Positions 33,974 to 42,360 of a stretch of DNA of 64,000 nucleotides are shown here, one piece after another (the stretch's first letter is position 1; every line of letters begins with the position of its first letter). Location of the stretch: positions 212,729-276,728 of the forward strand of contig NZ_RSCL01000013.1 in NCBI RefSeq assembly GCF_003991905.1. Reading direction: 5' to 3'. Position numbers and translations under genes: made by a program. The DNA is from Dulcicalothrix desertica PCC 7102 (GTDB lineage: Bacteria > Cyanobacteriota > Cyanobacteriia > Cyanobacteriales > Nostocaceae). The notes beneath the pieces were generated by a model, which saw nothing but the letters and a program-made list of their open reading frames with translations, ran no database searches and had not been told where the DNA came from.

Positions 33974-34099
33974 AAGTGTTGTAAGTGTTATCTTTCTGTA
34001 ATCACAACTAAAAGCGTTGTGCTTCTGTCTTGCTATAGATGCGAGGCTTATCAACTTATGCACTCTCACACAACAACAAAAAACGGCAGTATTAGGGAT

Positions 34100-34113
34100 G
34101 TAACAAGCTGTAC
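34100..34113 (+). promoter_or_regulatory. Possible NtcA site (GTA-N8-TAC)
   Basis: GTA (34100-34102) and TAC (34111-34113) are separated by eight bases, the NtcA consensus for nitrogen control in cyanobacteria. A TAN3T hexamer (TAAATT, 34138-34143) lies 24 bp further on, towards tpsB. The bare consensus is expected by chance many times in 64 kb, so support is weak. Confidence 0.25.
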
Positions 34114-34116
34114 ACT

Positions 34117-34145
34117 TAAATTTATGCCAATTTGGCATAAATTTA
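34117..34145. promoter_or_regulatory. Perfect 29-bp palindrome between Cys-tail gene and tpsB
   Basis: Arms TAAATTTATGCCAA (34117-34130) and TTGGCATAAATTTA (34132-34145) flank one central T. The site is almost exactly midway (143 bp each) between the divergent starts at 33973 and 34289, where no transcript should end. It is therefore more likely an operator than a terminator. The cognate regulator is not identifiable; no regulator gene is nearby. Confidence 0.55.
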
Positions 34146-34288
34146 GGCTTTATGTGTTGGAATTAACTTAGATACCATAAAATTGTCAAAGCTTAAGAAA
34201 TAATTGTCATGTAGATGGCTTATGTGTTAAGTATGACTTTCGTACTGACGCTTAGTTTGAGTGGTGTGGTTTAGCAAATTCGTTTATT

Positions 34289-36085
34289 ATGTTTTATAAA
34301 TTGCTTTTAAACAGTCGCATTCAGCGATTTTACATTTGTTTATATCTTGTTGTTATAACTGTAATTAATTCAGTAGAACCACTGAAGGCACAGGTAATAA
34401 GACCAGAGGATTTACCAGGTAGACAGCAAAATCCAGATTTCCCGCGTCCAGAGATAAAGCCACCATCTGATAGACCTTTGCCTGAACCAACGGCGCCACC
34501 ACAGTTGCCACCTCCCGACCAATTGTTACCAGGCAGCGATGTAAATCCACCGATAGCACCCGAACAAAATCAGCCTGGAGATATCCCGCAGACAATAACA
34601 GTAACAAAATTTAACGTGACTGGTAGTACTGTATTCAGTGCGAAAGATTTTGATAAGATTACAGAAAAGTATAGAAACCGTGCAATTACAATTGCCGAAC
34701 TATTTCAGGTTCGCTCAGAAATTACAAAGTATTACGTTGACAAAGGTTATATTACGAGTGGAGCATATATACCACCACAAAAGCTCAAAGATGGGGTAGT
34801 TGAAATTCGAGTTATTGAAGGTTCGCTCGAAGAAATTAAGGTAAACGGTACACGCAGACTCAATGCTGGTTATGTACGAAGTCGTTTAGAAATTGCCACT
34901 AGAAAACCTTTAAATAGAGAACGTTTGCTCGAAGCGTTACAAGTCCTTCAGTTGAACCCGTTAATTCAAAATCTTTCTGCGGAACTAGCTGCGGGTACTC
35001 GTCCTGGTGTTAGTACACTTGAAGTCTCTGTGCGTGAAGCTAAAACATTTGACGCGCAGTTTAGTATTGATAATGGACGTTCACCAAGTGTAGGTAGTTT
35101 TAGGCGCTCTGTGCAATTAAGCGAAGCAAACCTTTTAGGATGGGGTGATAGTTTGAGCGGTAGCTATACGAATACCGATGGTAGCAACTCTTTTGACTTT
35201 AACTATACAGTGCCAATTAATCCTCGCAACGGCACTTTTGCTTTTAGTTACGGAACATCTGACAACAACGTTATCGAACGTCCCTTTAATACACTTGATA
35301 TTGAATCATATTCAAAATATTACGAAGTTACACTACGTCAACCCATCATTCAAAAACCAAATCGTGAGTTAGCAGTAGGACTAGCACTAACTCGACGCGA
35401 AAGTCAAGCTAGCTTATTAAATGACGACCCAAATGGGCCAATTCCATTTCCTGCTGTTGGCGCCGACTCTAATGGTAGAACTAGTGTAACAGCATTACGG
35501 TTTATTCAAGAATGGACGCAACGCGATAGTCAGCAGGTATTTGCCGCACGTTCGCAGTTTAGTGTTGGACTCGATGCACTTAATTCTACAACTAACGCCG
35601 ATTCTCCAGATAGTAGGTTTTATGCATGGAGAGGACAAGCACAGTGGGTAAGGTTACTTGCTCCTGATACTTTATTACTTTTACGTGGAGACTTACAGTT
35701 TGCCGACAGACCACTTGTTGCACTCGAACAATTTGGTTTGGGTGGACAACAAAGCGTTAGAGGATATCGTCAAGATGCGTTACTTACTGACAATGGATTT
35801 TTTGCTAGTGCAGAAGTTCGCTTACCAATATGGCGCCAGCGTCAGTCACAATCAGTATTACAAGTGGTACCCTTCATTGATGTCGGTACATCATGGAATA
35901 AAGGTGATACTCCTAATCCTGAAACAAGTACTTTAGTATCAACAGGTTTAGGATTACGATTACAGTTGGGTAGCCAGTTAAATGCACAAATAGACTGGGG
36001 TATTCCTTTAGTATCTATAGACTCAAGGAAAAACACGTGGCAAGAAAATGGTATTTATTTCTCCGTTATTTACAATCTATTTTGA
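34289..36085 (+). CDS. TpsB outer-membrane transporter (ShlB/FhaC family)
   Basis: A 598-aa two-partner secretion pore. After a signal peptide (about 1-35) comes a proline-rich linker (40-100), usual in cyanobacterial TpsB proteins, then a POTRA_2 domain (about 105-180: TVTKFNVTGSTVFSAKDF, YYVDKGYITSGAYIPPQ) and a second POTRA (about 180-260). The beta-barrel (about 265-598) includes the conserved QFGLGGQQSVRGYRQDALL near residue 490, the loop 6 motif. The last residue is Phe (YNLF), the normal outer-membrane signal. It probably secretes the TpsA at 31275-33578. The downstream TPR-CHAT gene overlaps or abuts it. Confidence 0.94.
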   Translation: MFYKLLLNSRIQRFYICLYLVVITVINSVEPLKAQVIRPEDLPGRQQNPDFPRPEIKPPSDRPLPEPTAPPQLPPPDQLLPGSDVNPPIAPEQNQPGDIPQTITVTKFNVTGSTVFSAKDFDKITEKYRNRAITIAELFQVRSEITKYYVDKGYITSGAYIPPQKLKDGVVEIRVIEGSLEEIKVNGTRRLNAGYVRSRLEIATRKPLNRERLLEALQVLQLNPLIQNLSAELAAGTRPGVSTLEVSVREAKTFDAQFSIDNGRSPSVGSFRRSVQLSEANLLGWGDSLSGSYTNTDGSNSFDFNYTVPINPRNGTFAFSYGTSDNNVIERPFNTLDIESYSKYYEVTLRQPIIQKPNRELAVGLALTRRESQASLLNDDPNGPIPFPAVGADSNGRTSVTALRFIQEWTQRDSQQVFAARSQFSVGLDALNSTTNADSPDSRFYAWRGQAQWVRLLAPDTLLLLRGDLQFADRPLVALEQFGLGGQQSVRGYRQDALLTDNGFFASAEVRLPIWRQRQSQSVLQVVPFIDVGTSWNKGDTPNPETSTLVSTGLGLRLQLGSQLNAQIDWGIPLVSIDSRKNTWQENGIYFSVIYNLF

Positions 36086-38658
36086 AATGGAGATCCCCCC
36101 AACCCCCCTTATTAAGGGGGGTTAGGGGGGATTTAATTTTATTATGTTTATTAACGTTTGCACTGCCAAGTCTTGCAAACCCGCATTATGCACAAAATAT
36201 CACCCCAATAATCCAAAACCAAAAATCTCAAACCGACCAAGGTAAACTATTATATGATGCTGGCAGATATTCCGAAGCCGTGCAAATATTACACCAAGCA
36301 GTACAAGAATATCAAAAACAAGGTGATATTTTAAAACAAGCTGCCACCTTGGGTAACTTATCTTTAGCATATCAGCAGCTTGGTAATTGGAAGTTGGCTT
36401 CTGTTGCACTTACAACTAGTTTGCGTTTACAAGGAGCAGAACCAAAAAACCAAAACCTGTTAGCCCAAACTTTAATTATACAAGGGCGCCTATTATTTTC
36501 TACAGGGCAAACGAATGCAGCACTCTCAACATGGAGACAAGCAGAAAAAGAATTTGAGAAAGCAGGTAATAAACACGGCAGTTTAAAAGCGCGTGTTCAG
36601 CAAGCACAGTCACTACAAATATTGGGTTACTATTATAACGCGGTTAAACTTCTCAAAGAAGTAAATGCGGCATTTGACTCACAACCAGGTTCGATAGAGA
36701 AATTAGCGGGTTTGCGTTCGCTAGGTGACGCTTTGCAATTAGTTGGGGATTTAAAGCAATCACGCATAATTTTAGAACAAAGTTTAAAAGTTGCTCGTGC
36801 TTTAAATAATAATACTGAAATTGGCAAAAGTTTATTGAGTTTAGCAAATCATGCACTCTCAGCGCGAAAATTGCAGCAAGCTATTGAATATTACAAACAA
36901 ACAGTTGATATATCTCCATCACCGCAAATTAAAGTCGAAGCATTACTGAATCATGTAAGTTTATTAATACAAGCTAAAAAATATACAGAAGCTACAAGCT
37001 TAATTTCTGTAATTGAACCGCTACTTCAACAACTTCCACCAAGTCGCACAGCTATTTACGCACGAATTAACTTTGCAGACCGTTTAATGCAAATAGACCG
37101 TAATATGCAACGTTCTTATACTGTACTTGCGACTGCTATTCAAATTGCGCGCGATATTAATGATAATCATGCATATGCATACGCATTGAGTGAGATGGGA
37201 GAGTTGTACGAAAAAACGCGACAGTATCCAGAAGCGCTAAAATTAACTCAACAGGCTTTAGTGATAGCGCAAGCAGAAAATGTAGATGATGTGATTACGT
37301 ATCAATTACAGTGGCAGCTTGGTCGATTGTTACGTACACAACGCGATATTAAAGGCGCCATTGTGTCATATAATGCAGCAGTAGAAACACTATCGAAACT
37401 TCGTAGTGATTTAGTAGCGGTGAATACTGATGTACAGTTTAGTTTCAAAGAGAGCGTAGAACCAGTATATCGTCAATTGGTAGCACTACTTTTAGAATCG
37501 CAAACTCCTGGGCGCCCAGACCCAAAAGTTCTTGATCAAGCACGTCAGCATATTGAAGCTTTGCAACTTGCCGAACTCGATAACTTTTTTAAAGAAGCTT
37601 GTTTACAAGGCAAAAAAGTTGTCTTAGATAAAGTTGTAGACAAAGAGAATCCGAATACAGCTATACTTTATCCTATTATTCTTGCTGACACACTCCAAGT
37701 TATAGTCAAAATTCCCAATCAACAGCTAAAACTCTACACAACTAAAATTAGTCTTGCTGAGGTAGAGACAACAGTTGCCCAACTCAGACGCGATTTAATT
37801 GACCCTTCAGCAATTGAAAGCTTAAAAATTCAATCGCAAAAGCTTTATACATGGCTAGTTAAAGAGTTAGAACCTAATTTGGCGCCTAATGGTGTTAATA
37901 CTCTTGTATTTATTCCTGACACTGTTTTGGGTAGCATACCATTCTCAGCGCTTTTTGATGGAAAAAATTACTTGGTTGAAAAATATGCAATTGCAATGAA
38001 TGCGGGGTTACAGCTTTTAGACCCTCAACCATTGCAAAGACAAAAGCTAAATGCTTTAACTGCTGGTTTAATCGAACCTCCATATCCATATAAAGAATTT
38101 GCTTCCTTACCTGGAATAAAATTAGAGTTAGAGCAAATTAACCAAGCTGGGATTAAAACCAAAACATTGCTGAATCAGCAATTTACAAGTAAAAAGTTAG
38201 ACAATTTAGTTCAGGATACACCTTTCAACATTGTTCATCTTGCCACTCACGGTCAATTTAGTTCGCGTGTGGAAGATACGTTTATTTTGGCAGCAGATGG
38301 ACCCATTAACGTCCGTGAATTCGATAATATATTGCGTAGTCGTGACCAAACTCAGCAAGAAGCACTACAATTACTTGTTTTGAGCGCTTGCCAAACTGCC
38401 GAAGGTGATAAACGTGCTGCACTTGGTTTAGCTGGAGTTGCTATTAAAGCAGGCGCCCGTAGTACACTTGCTTCATTATGGCAAATCGAAGATGAACCAA
38501 CAGCAATATTTGTAGGTGAATTTTACCGCAAATTGAAAGACGCAAAACTTAGTAGAGCATTTGCACTACAACAAGCACAGTTAAAGCTTCTCAACCATCC
38601 TAATTATAAGGCGCCAACTCATTGGGCAGCATATGTATTAATAGGTAATTGGTTGTAA
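36037..38658 (+). CDS. TPR-CHAT caspase-like protease
   Basis: Up to 873 aa if a GTG at 36037 (inside tpsB) is used, or 858 from a TTG at 36082 that overlaps the tpsB stop. The start is unsettled because the N-terminal stretch RSPQPPLLRGVRGD is translated from a dispersed hairpin (36093-36132). A hydrophobic export signal (DLILLCLLTFALPSLANPHY) follows. Residues about 70-480 are TPR units; the CHAT domain occupies about 540-873, with the catalytic dyad His738 (VHLATHGQF) and Cys785 (LSACQTAEGD) intact. CHAT proteins are clan CD proteases. Cyanobacterial copies often lie beside secreted hemagglutinin-type proteins, but their substrates are unknown. Confidence 0.9.
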   Translation: MARKWYLFLRYLQSILKWRSPQPPLLRGVRGDLILLCLLTFALPSLANPHYAQNITPIIQNQKSQTDQGKLLYDAGRYSEAVQILHQAVQEYQKQGDILKQAATLGNLSLAYQQLGNWKLASVALTTSLRLQGAEPKNQNLLAQTLIIQGRLLFSTGQTNAALSTWRQAEKEFEKAGNKHGSLKARVQQAQSLQILGYYYNAVKLLKEVNAAFDSQPGSIEKLAGLRSLGDALQLVGDLKQSRIILEQSLKVARALNNNTEIGKSLLSLANHALSARKLQQAIEYYKQTVDISPSPQIKVEALLNHVSLLIQAKKYTEATSLISVIEPLLQQLPPSRTAIYARINFADRLMQIDRNMQRSYTVLATAIQIARDINDNHAYAYALSEMGELYEKTRQYPEALKLTQQALVIAQAENVDDVITYQLQWQLGRLLRTQRDIKGAIVSYNAAVETLSKLRSDLVAVNTDVQFSFKESVEPVYRQLVALLLESQTPGRPDPKVLDQARQHIEALQLAELDNFFKEACLQGKKVVLDKVVDKENPNTAILYPIILADTLQVIVKIPNQQLKLYTTKISLAEVETTVAQLRRDLIDPSAIESLKIQSQKLYTWLVKELEPNLAPNGVNTLVFIPDTVLGSIPFSALFDGKNYLVEKYAIAMNAGLQLLDPQPLQRQKLNALTAGLIEPPYPYKEFASLPGIKLELEQINQAGIKTKTLLNQQFTSKKLDNLVQDTPFNIVHLATHGQFSSRVEDTFILAADGPINVREFDNILRSRDQTQQEALQLLVLSACQTAEGDKRAALGLAGVAIKAGARSTLASLWQIEDEPTAIFVGEFYRKLKDAKLSRAFALQQAQLKLLNHPNYKAPTHWAAYVLIGNWL
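36093..36132. repeat. C/G-run hairpin translated into the CHAT protein
   Basis: ATCCCCCCAACCCCCCTT (36093-36110) pairs with AAGGGGGGTTAGGGGGGAT (36114-36132) around ATT, with one bulged A. This dispersed element is familiar from Nostocales intergenic DNA. Here it is in frame between tpsB and the signal peptide of the CHAT protein. A fragment (CCCCCAACCCCCC) ends the acetyltransferase gene near 29810. Confidence 0.75.
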
Positions 38659-38663
38659 TTGTA

Positions 38664-38848
38664 CTACAGGCGACCCTCAACCGACTCCAAATCCTGATCA
38701 TAAAGTGGTAAGGGCAGGTCTCGAAAATCTTATAGGTGACTTCTACACCTGCTTTTTTAGCTCCTTCCACTGCAATTTTTACCAGTTTTTTGTTGAATGA
38801 TTCTTTGCGGGCACTCCCGGCAAAAGCAAGAATTTTGGCAGCAGCCAT
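38664..38848 (-). pseudogene. NADPH-dependent FMN reductase remnant
   Basis: With an AGGAG site upstream, the ATG at 38848 starts MAAAKILAFAGSARKESFNK followed by KLVKIAVEGAKKAGVEVTY, the flavodoxin-like phosphate-binding loop of NADPH-dependent FMN reductases. After KIF the frame shifts: the other frame continues DLPLPLYDQDLESVEG, matching the family, and then ends at TAG (38664). Only about 60 of the usual 180 residues remain. The truncation abuts the 3' end of the CHAT gene, so an insertion or deletion removed the rest. Confidence 0.75.
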
Positions 38849-39464
38849 AAGTTCTCCTGTTCTTTTGAATGGGTCTGGATATAGGACGGGGCAAGAAAAA
38901 GCCCATCCCACAATTCAGTACTAAGGTAAAGAATATCTGCGTTAATTTTGACAATGTGCAACTGAGTATGTTCAGTTTGGAAATAACGACACAAACATTG
39001 AATGCGGAACGTTACCTAAACAAGCCTAAATAAAAAGAACCATTTTTTTATCTTTAATGCAAAACTTGTCTTTTTTTAGATTAGAACTATATAGAAGTTA
39101 TACATCTACCCAAAAGCTTACTAAATGCCGAGAAATAATCTAATACTATTGATGGATACTAAGCATTTGAAAATTGTTCTAAGTTGAACGTGCAATGCTA
39201 TAAGGTAACTAAGAGCCATGCTGTAACAACTTTAACTTTCAGTATAAGGTTAAGCATTTTTTACCACAGTGGTTCAATATCAAAACGTATAAGAGTAAAA
39301 AATCAAGCATCATTAATGCTAGTTTTACTGATATTTTTCAATTAATGACTTACCCACAGAAACCAGGTTTCTAGGATTTTGGCGTAAGTCCCTGTAATTA
39401 ATGACTTGAGTAAGACTTTTTTCAAAAATAAAAAGATATTTTATGAAATATAAGGAGAACAAAT
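38849..39464. other. 616-bp intergenic region without a gene
   Basis: No protein-like frame is seen. It contains a copy of the AGAAACC-GGTTTCT palindrome family near 39357-39375 and AT-rich DNA with the promoter region of the following DUF3611 gene. Confidence 0.5.
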
Positions 39465-40034
39465 ATGTCAAATAACTTAAATTCCTACCTACCTACACCG
39501 ACTAAACAAAGATTTGCAACCACCTTCGGCGTAGTCAGACCGATTAGCTTCTGGGTACAGTTAGCACTAGGTGGTGTTTCTGGCTTGGCTTTGTTTTTGG
39601 CAATCTTTAGCCGTAATTTCACTGTTCAACCAACGACGAATCCAGTCATGGGGTTTGGAGTATTTTTAGGTGTTATTGGGATTTTAGTGCTGTGTTTTAG
39701 GTTATATTGGGCGAGCCGTTACAGGCGTTTAAACAACCTTTTACAGTCGTCTAATCGTGAATTACATCCAAGGAAAGACGAAGTAATTCAAGTATTACAA
39801 ATTGGATTAATCGTTAGTTTTATCGGGCTATTGTTAGCTTTTTTAGCATCTGATGTTACCGTAATTTCTGTACTATCGAAAGCTATAGCTCTACCCCAAG
39901 GAGTCGCAGTTTATAGACCAGAAAGTACCATTCGTTCCCTAGACATTTTTGTAATTTTAGCAAATGTCAATCTAATTGGTGCCCATCTTGTAGGAGGCGC
40001 TACTTCACTTGGGCTGCTTAACTGGTTAGATTAA
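39465..40034 (+). CDS. DUF3611 family membrane protein
   Basis: A 189-aa protein with four membrane segments (about 28-48, 61-80, 108-128, 155-180). Features of DUF3611 are FGVVRPISFWVQLALGGVSG at the N-terminus and LASDVTVISVLSKAI then PESTIRSLDIFVILANVNLI near the end. The family is shared by cyanobacteria and plant chloroplasts, implying a thylakoid or envelope role, but no function is known. AAGGAG lies eight bases before the ATG. The AI-2E transporter gene follows after 22 bp, so the two form an operon. Confidence 0.9.
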   Translation: MSNNLNSYLPTPTKQRFATTFGVVRPISFWVQLALGGVSGLALFLAIFSRNFTVQPTTNPVMGFGVFLGVIGILVLCFRLYWASRYRRLNNLLQSSNRELHPRKDEVIQVLQIGLIVSFIGLLLAFLASDVTVISVLSKAIALPQGVAVYRPESTIRSLDIFVILANVNLIGAHLVGGATSLGLLNWLD

Positions 40035-40056
40035 AAGGATAAATGGCAAGGAAATA

Positions 40057-41079
40057 ATGAATCATTTGCGGCGGCGACTAAGTAACTCTTTTATAGTTCA
40101 CTTGTTACTATTATTCGCCCTTGGTTGGGCAATTTTACAGCTTTTCATTTATTTTGAAACAGTAATTGTAATTTTCACATTCGCCGCAATTTTAGCTGCT
40201 TTACTAAATTACCCAGTTCGTTGGTTGCGGCGTTTTTTACCCCGTACAGTCGCAGTAATTTTGGTTTTCTTAATAAGCCTGTTAATTATTACCGCTGTAG
40301 CAATAACTCTCGGTTTAGCAATACTGTCTCAAGGACAACAACTCATTGATAGAGTTTTAGAAATTGGTAACTCTATTGGTTCTTTGCTAGAGCAAATACA
40401 GGCTTTTCTGCAAACTCGCAACTTGCAAGTAAATTTGAATGCTATTGCCGTGCCAATCAGAAACTTTGTTTCATCAGGTATTAGTTATATTATCAGCTTT
40501 TTGGGGTCTTCTCTGACCAATTTTGTAAATTTAATTTTTATTGCGGTTGTCACTCTTTTTATGTTGCTAAACGGAAAAAGCGTTTGGCGTTTTGTGTTGA
40601 AAATTGTACCTGAAAATTCGCGTCAACGCTTTGCTCATACAGTTGAAAAAAAGCTTTTAGGGTTTTTTAAAGGGCAATTAATTTTAATGTTATTTCTGTC
40701 AATCTCTAATTTTTTAGTTTTCATATTACTAAAAGTTCCTTTTCCTTTAGTTTTATCTCTAATAATTGGAGTTATTGATGCGGTTCCGGGAATTGGTGCA
40801 ACATTAGGAATTGGTACTGTTTTTTTAATTTTGTTAACTCAAGATGTTTTGCTTGCTTTCAAAGTTTTAGCAGCTTCGATTATACTTCAGCAAATCCAAG
40901 ATAACTTAATTTCACCAAGAGTTATGCAAAATTCAGTTAATGTTAACCCTGTAGTTACATTTTTTGCTCTATTAGTCGGAGCAAGGATTGCTGGGTTGTT
41001 AGGGATTTTCCTTGCTGTTCCAATTGCTGGTTTAGTTGTCAGTTTATTAGAAATTGATGAGTTGAAAGGTGAGACATAG
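40057..41079 (+). CDS. AI-2E family transporter (PerM-like permease)
   Basis: A 340-aa inner-membrane protein with about eight hydrophobic segments and the family's central soluble insert (residues about 85-150). The signature GVIDAVPGIGATLGIGTVF (about 235-253) and the tail RIAGLLGIFLAVPIAGLVVS match the AI-2E/YdiK/PerM group. Members export autoinducer-2 or act as Na+/H+ exchangers; the substrate here is unknown. It is the second gene of a pair with DUF3611. Confidence 0.9.
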   Translation: MNHLRRRLSNSFIVHLLLLFALGWAILQLFIYFETVIVIFTFAAILAALLNYPVRWLRRFLPRTVAVILVFLISLLIITAVAITLGLAILSQGQQLIDRVLEIGNSIGSLLEQIQAFLQTRNLQVNLNAIAVPIRNFVSSGISYIISFLGSSLTNFVNLIFIAVVTLFMLLNGKSVWRFVLKIVPENSRQRFAHTVEKKLLGFFKGQLILMLFLSISNFLVFILLKVPFPLVLSLIIGVIDAVPGIGATLGIGTVFLILLTQDVLLAFKVLAASIILQQIQDNLISPRVMQNSVNVNPVVTFFALLVGARIAGLLGIFLAVPIAGLVVSLLEIDELKGET

Positions 41080-41477
41080 AGAGTACTGCGAAGTTTGCGC
41101 TCTGACGGTATCCGCTAGAAGCAACGCTCCACAGAAGGCGCCCTCTTGAAGCAAGAAGTTGCCTTGCTTGAGAGTGTGCGGACTGGAGCTACTCTCATTT
41201 GTGCCATCGTCGGAGAAAAATGATTCTTGCATTCTAAATCCCTTATCAAATCTGTCAGAACTCAATTCAAGTATTTAAGTATAAATACTGGAACAATATT
41301 TTAACAGTTACGAGTCGTGTAAAAATAACTTGATAAACTATTGGTCTGTGTCAAAAGTTTTGGTGTGTTCTTTCTTCTTAATTCTTTCTTTGCGTCCTTT
41401 GCGGTTCGTTTCTCTAACCTCTCAAAATTAATGACATGGAATACTATTGGCACACATATTCGTAGATAAGGAGTATT
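41080..41477. other. Intergenic region with repeat fragments
   Basis: At 41142-41170 CTTGAAGCAAG and CTTGCTTGAG form an imperfect stem. Bases 41380-41412 hold the repeat phrase TTTCTTTGCGTCCTTTGCGG, and 41430-41450 a partial copy of the ATGACATGGAATACTATTGGC phrase related to 23966. A minus-strand reading (KGFRMQESFFSDDGTNES) looks like a decayed coding fragment but I cannot name it. Confidence 0.45.
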
Positions 41478-41564
41478 ATGTCAACTGTAGTGATATTAGT
41501 AGCGTTCGGCTTTTACGCTCACGTATTTACAAGACAAATGAAGAAGTTAGCGATATTGAGCTAA
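41478..41564 (+). CDS. Candidate 28-aa membrane peptide
   Basis: AAGGAG is followed after five bases by ATG, and the frame reads MSTVVILVAFGFYAHVFTRQ then MKKLAILS. It has one hydrophobic segment and a basic tail. A second, longer frame (41447-41632, TTG start, 61 aa, DKEYYVNCSDISSVRLLRSR) overlaps it on the same strand; that frame lacks a spaced ribosome-binding site. Start-site quality favours the 28-aa frame, but either could be chance. Confidence 0.4.
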   Translation: MSTVVILVAFGFYAHVFTRQMKKLAILS

Positions 41565-41671
41565 TCGATAAGTCAGTTTTTCCAGACTTTCAGAGAGCAA
41601 ACAATTCAGATAGATATAATGCAAAAAAATAATAAAATTACATCTATCTTTAGGTTGGAATAAAATTGACA

Positions 41672-42256
41672 ATGCCAAAATTTGAAGATACGCTAAAATC
41701 GATCTATGCGCCATCGCGTCAAGAATGGCGCCAATGGCTTAGAGAAAACCACAGTACTGAGGAAGGTATTTGGCTTATTTATTACAAAGTTAAAAGCGGT
41801 AAAGCAAGTGTAAAATATAGCGAAGCGGTAAAAGAAGCTTTGTGTTTTGGGTGGATTGATAGCAAAGTTAAATCCTTAGATGCAGAACGTTACATGCAAA
41901 TATTTACACCTCGCAAACCCAAAAGCGTTTGGTCAAAGCTAAATAAGCAATATATAGAAGAACTTACCGAACTTCGTTTAATGACCGAAGCTGGTTTAAT
42001 TAAAATTGAAGCAGCAAAACTCGATGGTTCTTGGACTAGCTTGGATGCTATCGAAGCGTTGATTATTCCAGATGATTTACAATTAGCTTTGCAAGCAAAC
42101 GAGATAGCGTTTCAGAATTTCCAAGCATTTAGCAACACCTCTAAAAAGAATATCCTTTCATGGATTACATCTGCGCGGCGCCTAGAAACAAGATTAAACC
42201 GGATTGAGCAAACGGTAAATGCAGCAGCACAAAATAAAAATCCTTTATCACAATAA
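41672..42256 (+). CDS. YdeI/OmdA family protein
   Basis: 194 aa from the ATG at 41672. The N-terminal half holds SRQEWRQWLRENHSTEEGIWLIYYK and VKYSEAVKEALCFGWIDSKV, the YdeI/OmpD-associated fold; the C-terminal helical part (FSNTSKKNILSWITSARRLE) is the OmdA extension. In Bacillus, YdeI-type proteins relate to uptake or resistance of antimicrobial peptides; in others the role is unknown. Soluble and monocistronic. Confidence 0.85.
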   Translation: MPKFEDTLKSIYAPSRQEWRQWLRENHSTEEGIWLIYYKVKSGKASVKYSEAVKEALCFGWIDSKVKSLDAERYMQIFTPRKPKSVWSKLNKQYIEELTELRLMTEAGLIKIEAAKLDGSWTSLDAIEALIIPDDLQLALQANEIAFQNFQAFSNTSKKNILSWITSARRLETRLNRIEQTVNAAAQNKNPLSQ

Positions 42257-42360
42257 ACTTATTTTGTCAAGGATGAAATTTAATTTTGATTCAATTGGTT
42301 ATATTTGTTTTGCCAGTGGGAAATATAGAGACAGTGACAGTTAGTTAAATTTCCCTGGAG

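Noticed and set aside
34100..34113. NtcA site as a firm call
   Set aside because: GTA-N8-TAC is expected about twenty times by chance in 64 kb of this composition; kept only as a low-confidence feature.
33974..34138. Extension of the Cys-tail protein to a start at 34138
   Set aside because: It would begin inside the 29-bp palindrome and add an atypical N-terminus (HKFKCTACYIPNTAVFCCCV); the ATG at 33973 gives a coherent protein.
41047..41265. Minus-strand frame with KGFRMQESFFSDDGTNES
   Set aside because: Overlaps the AI-2E transporter end, contains repeat DNA, and matches no family I can name; possibly a decayed fragment only.
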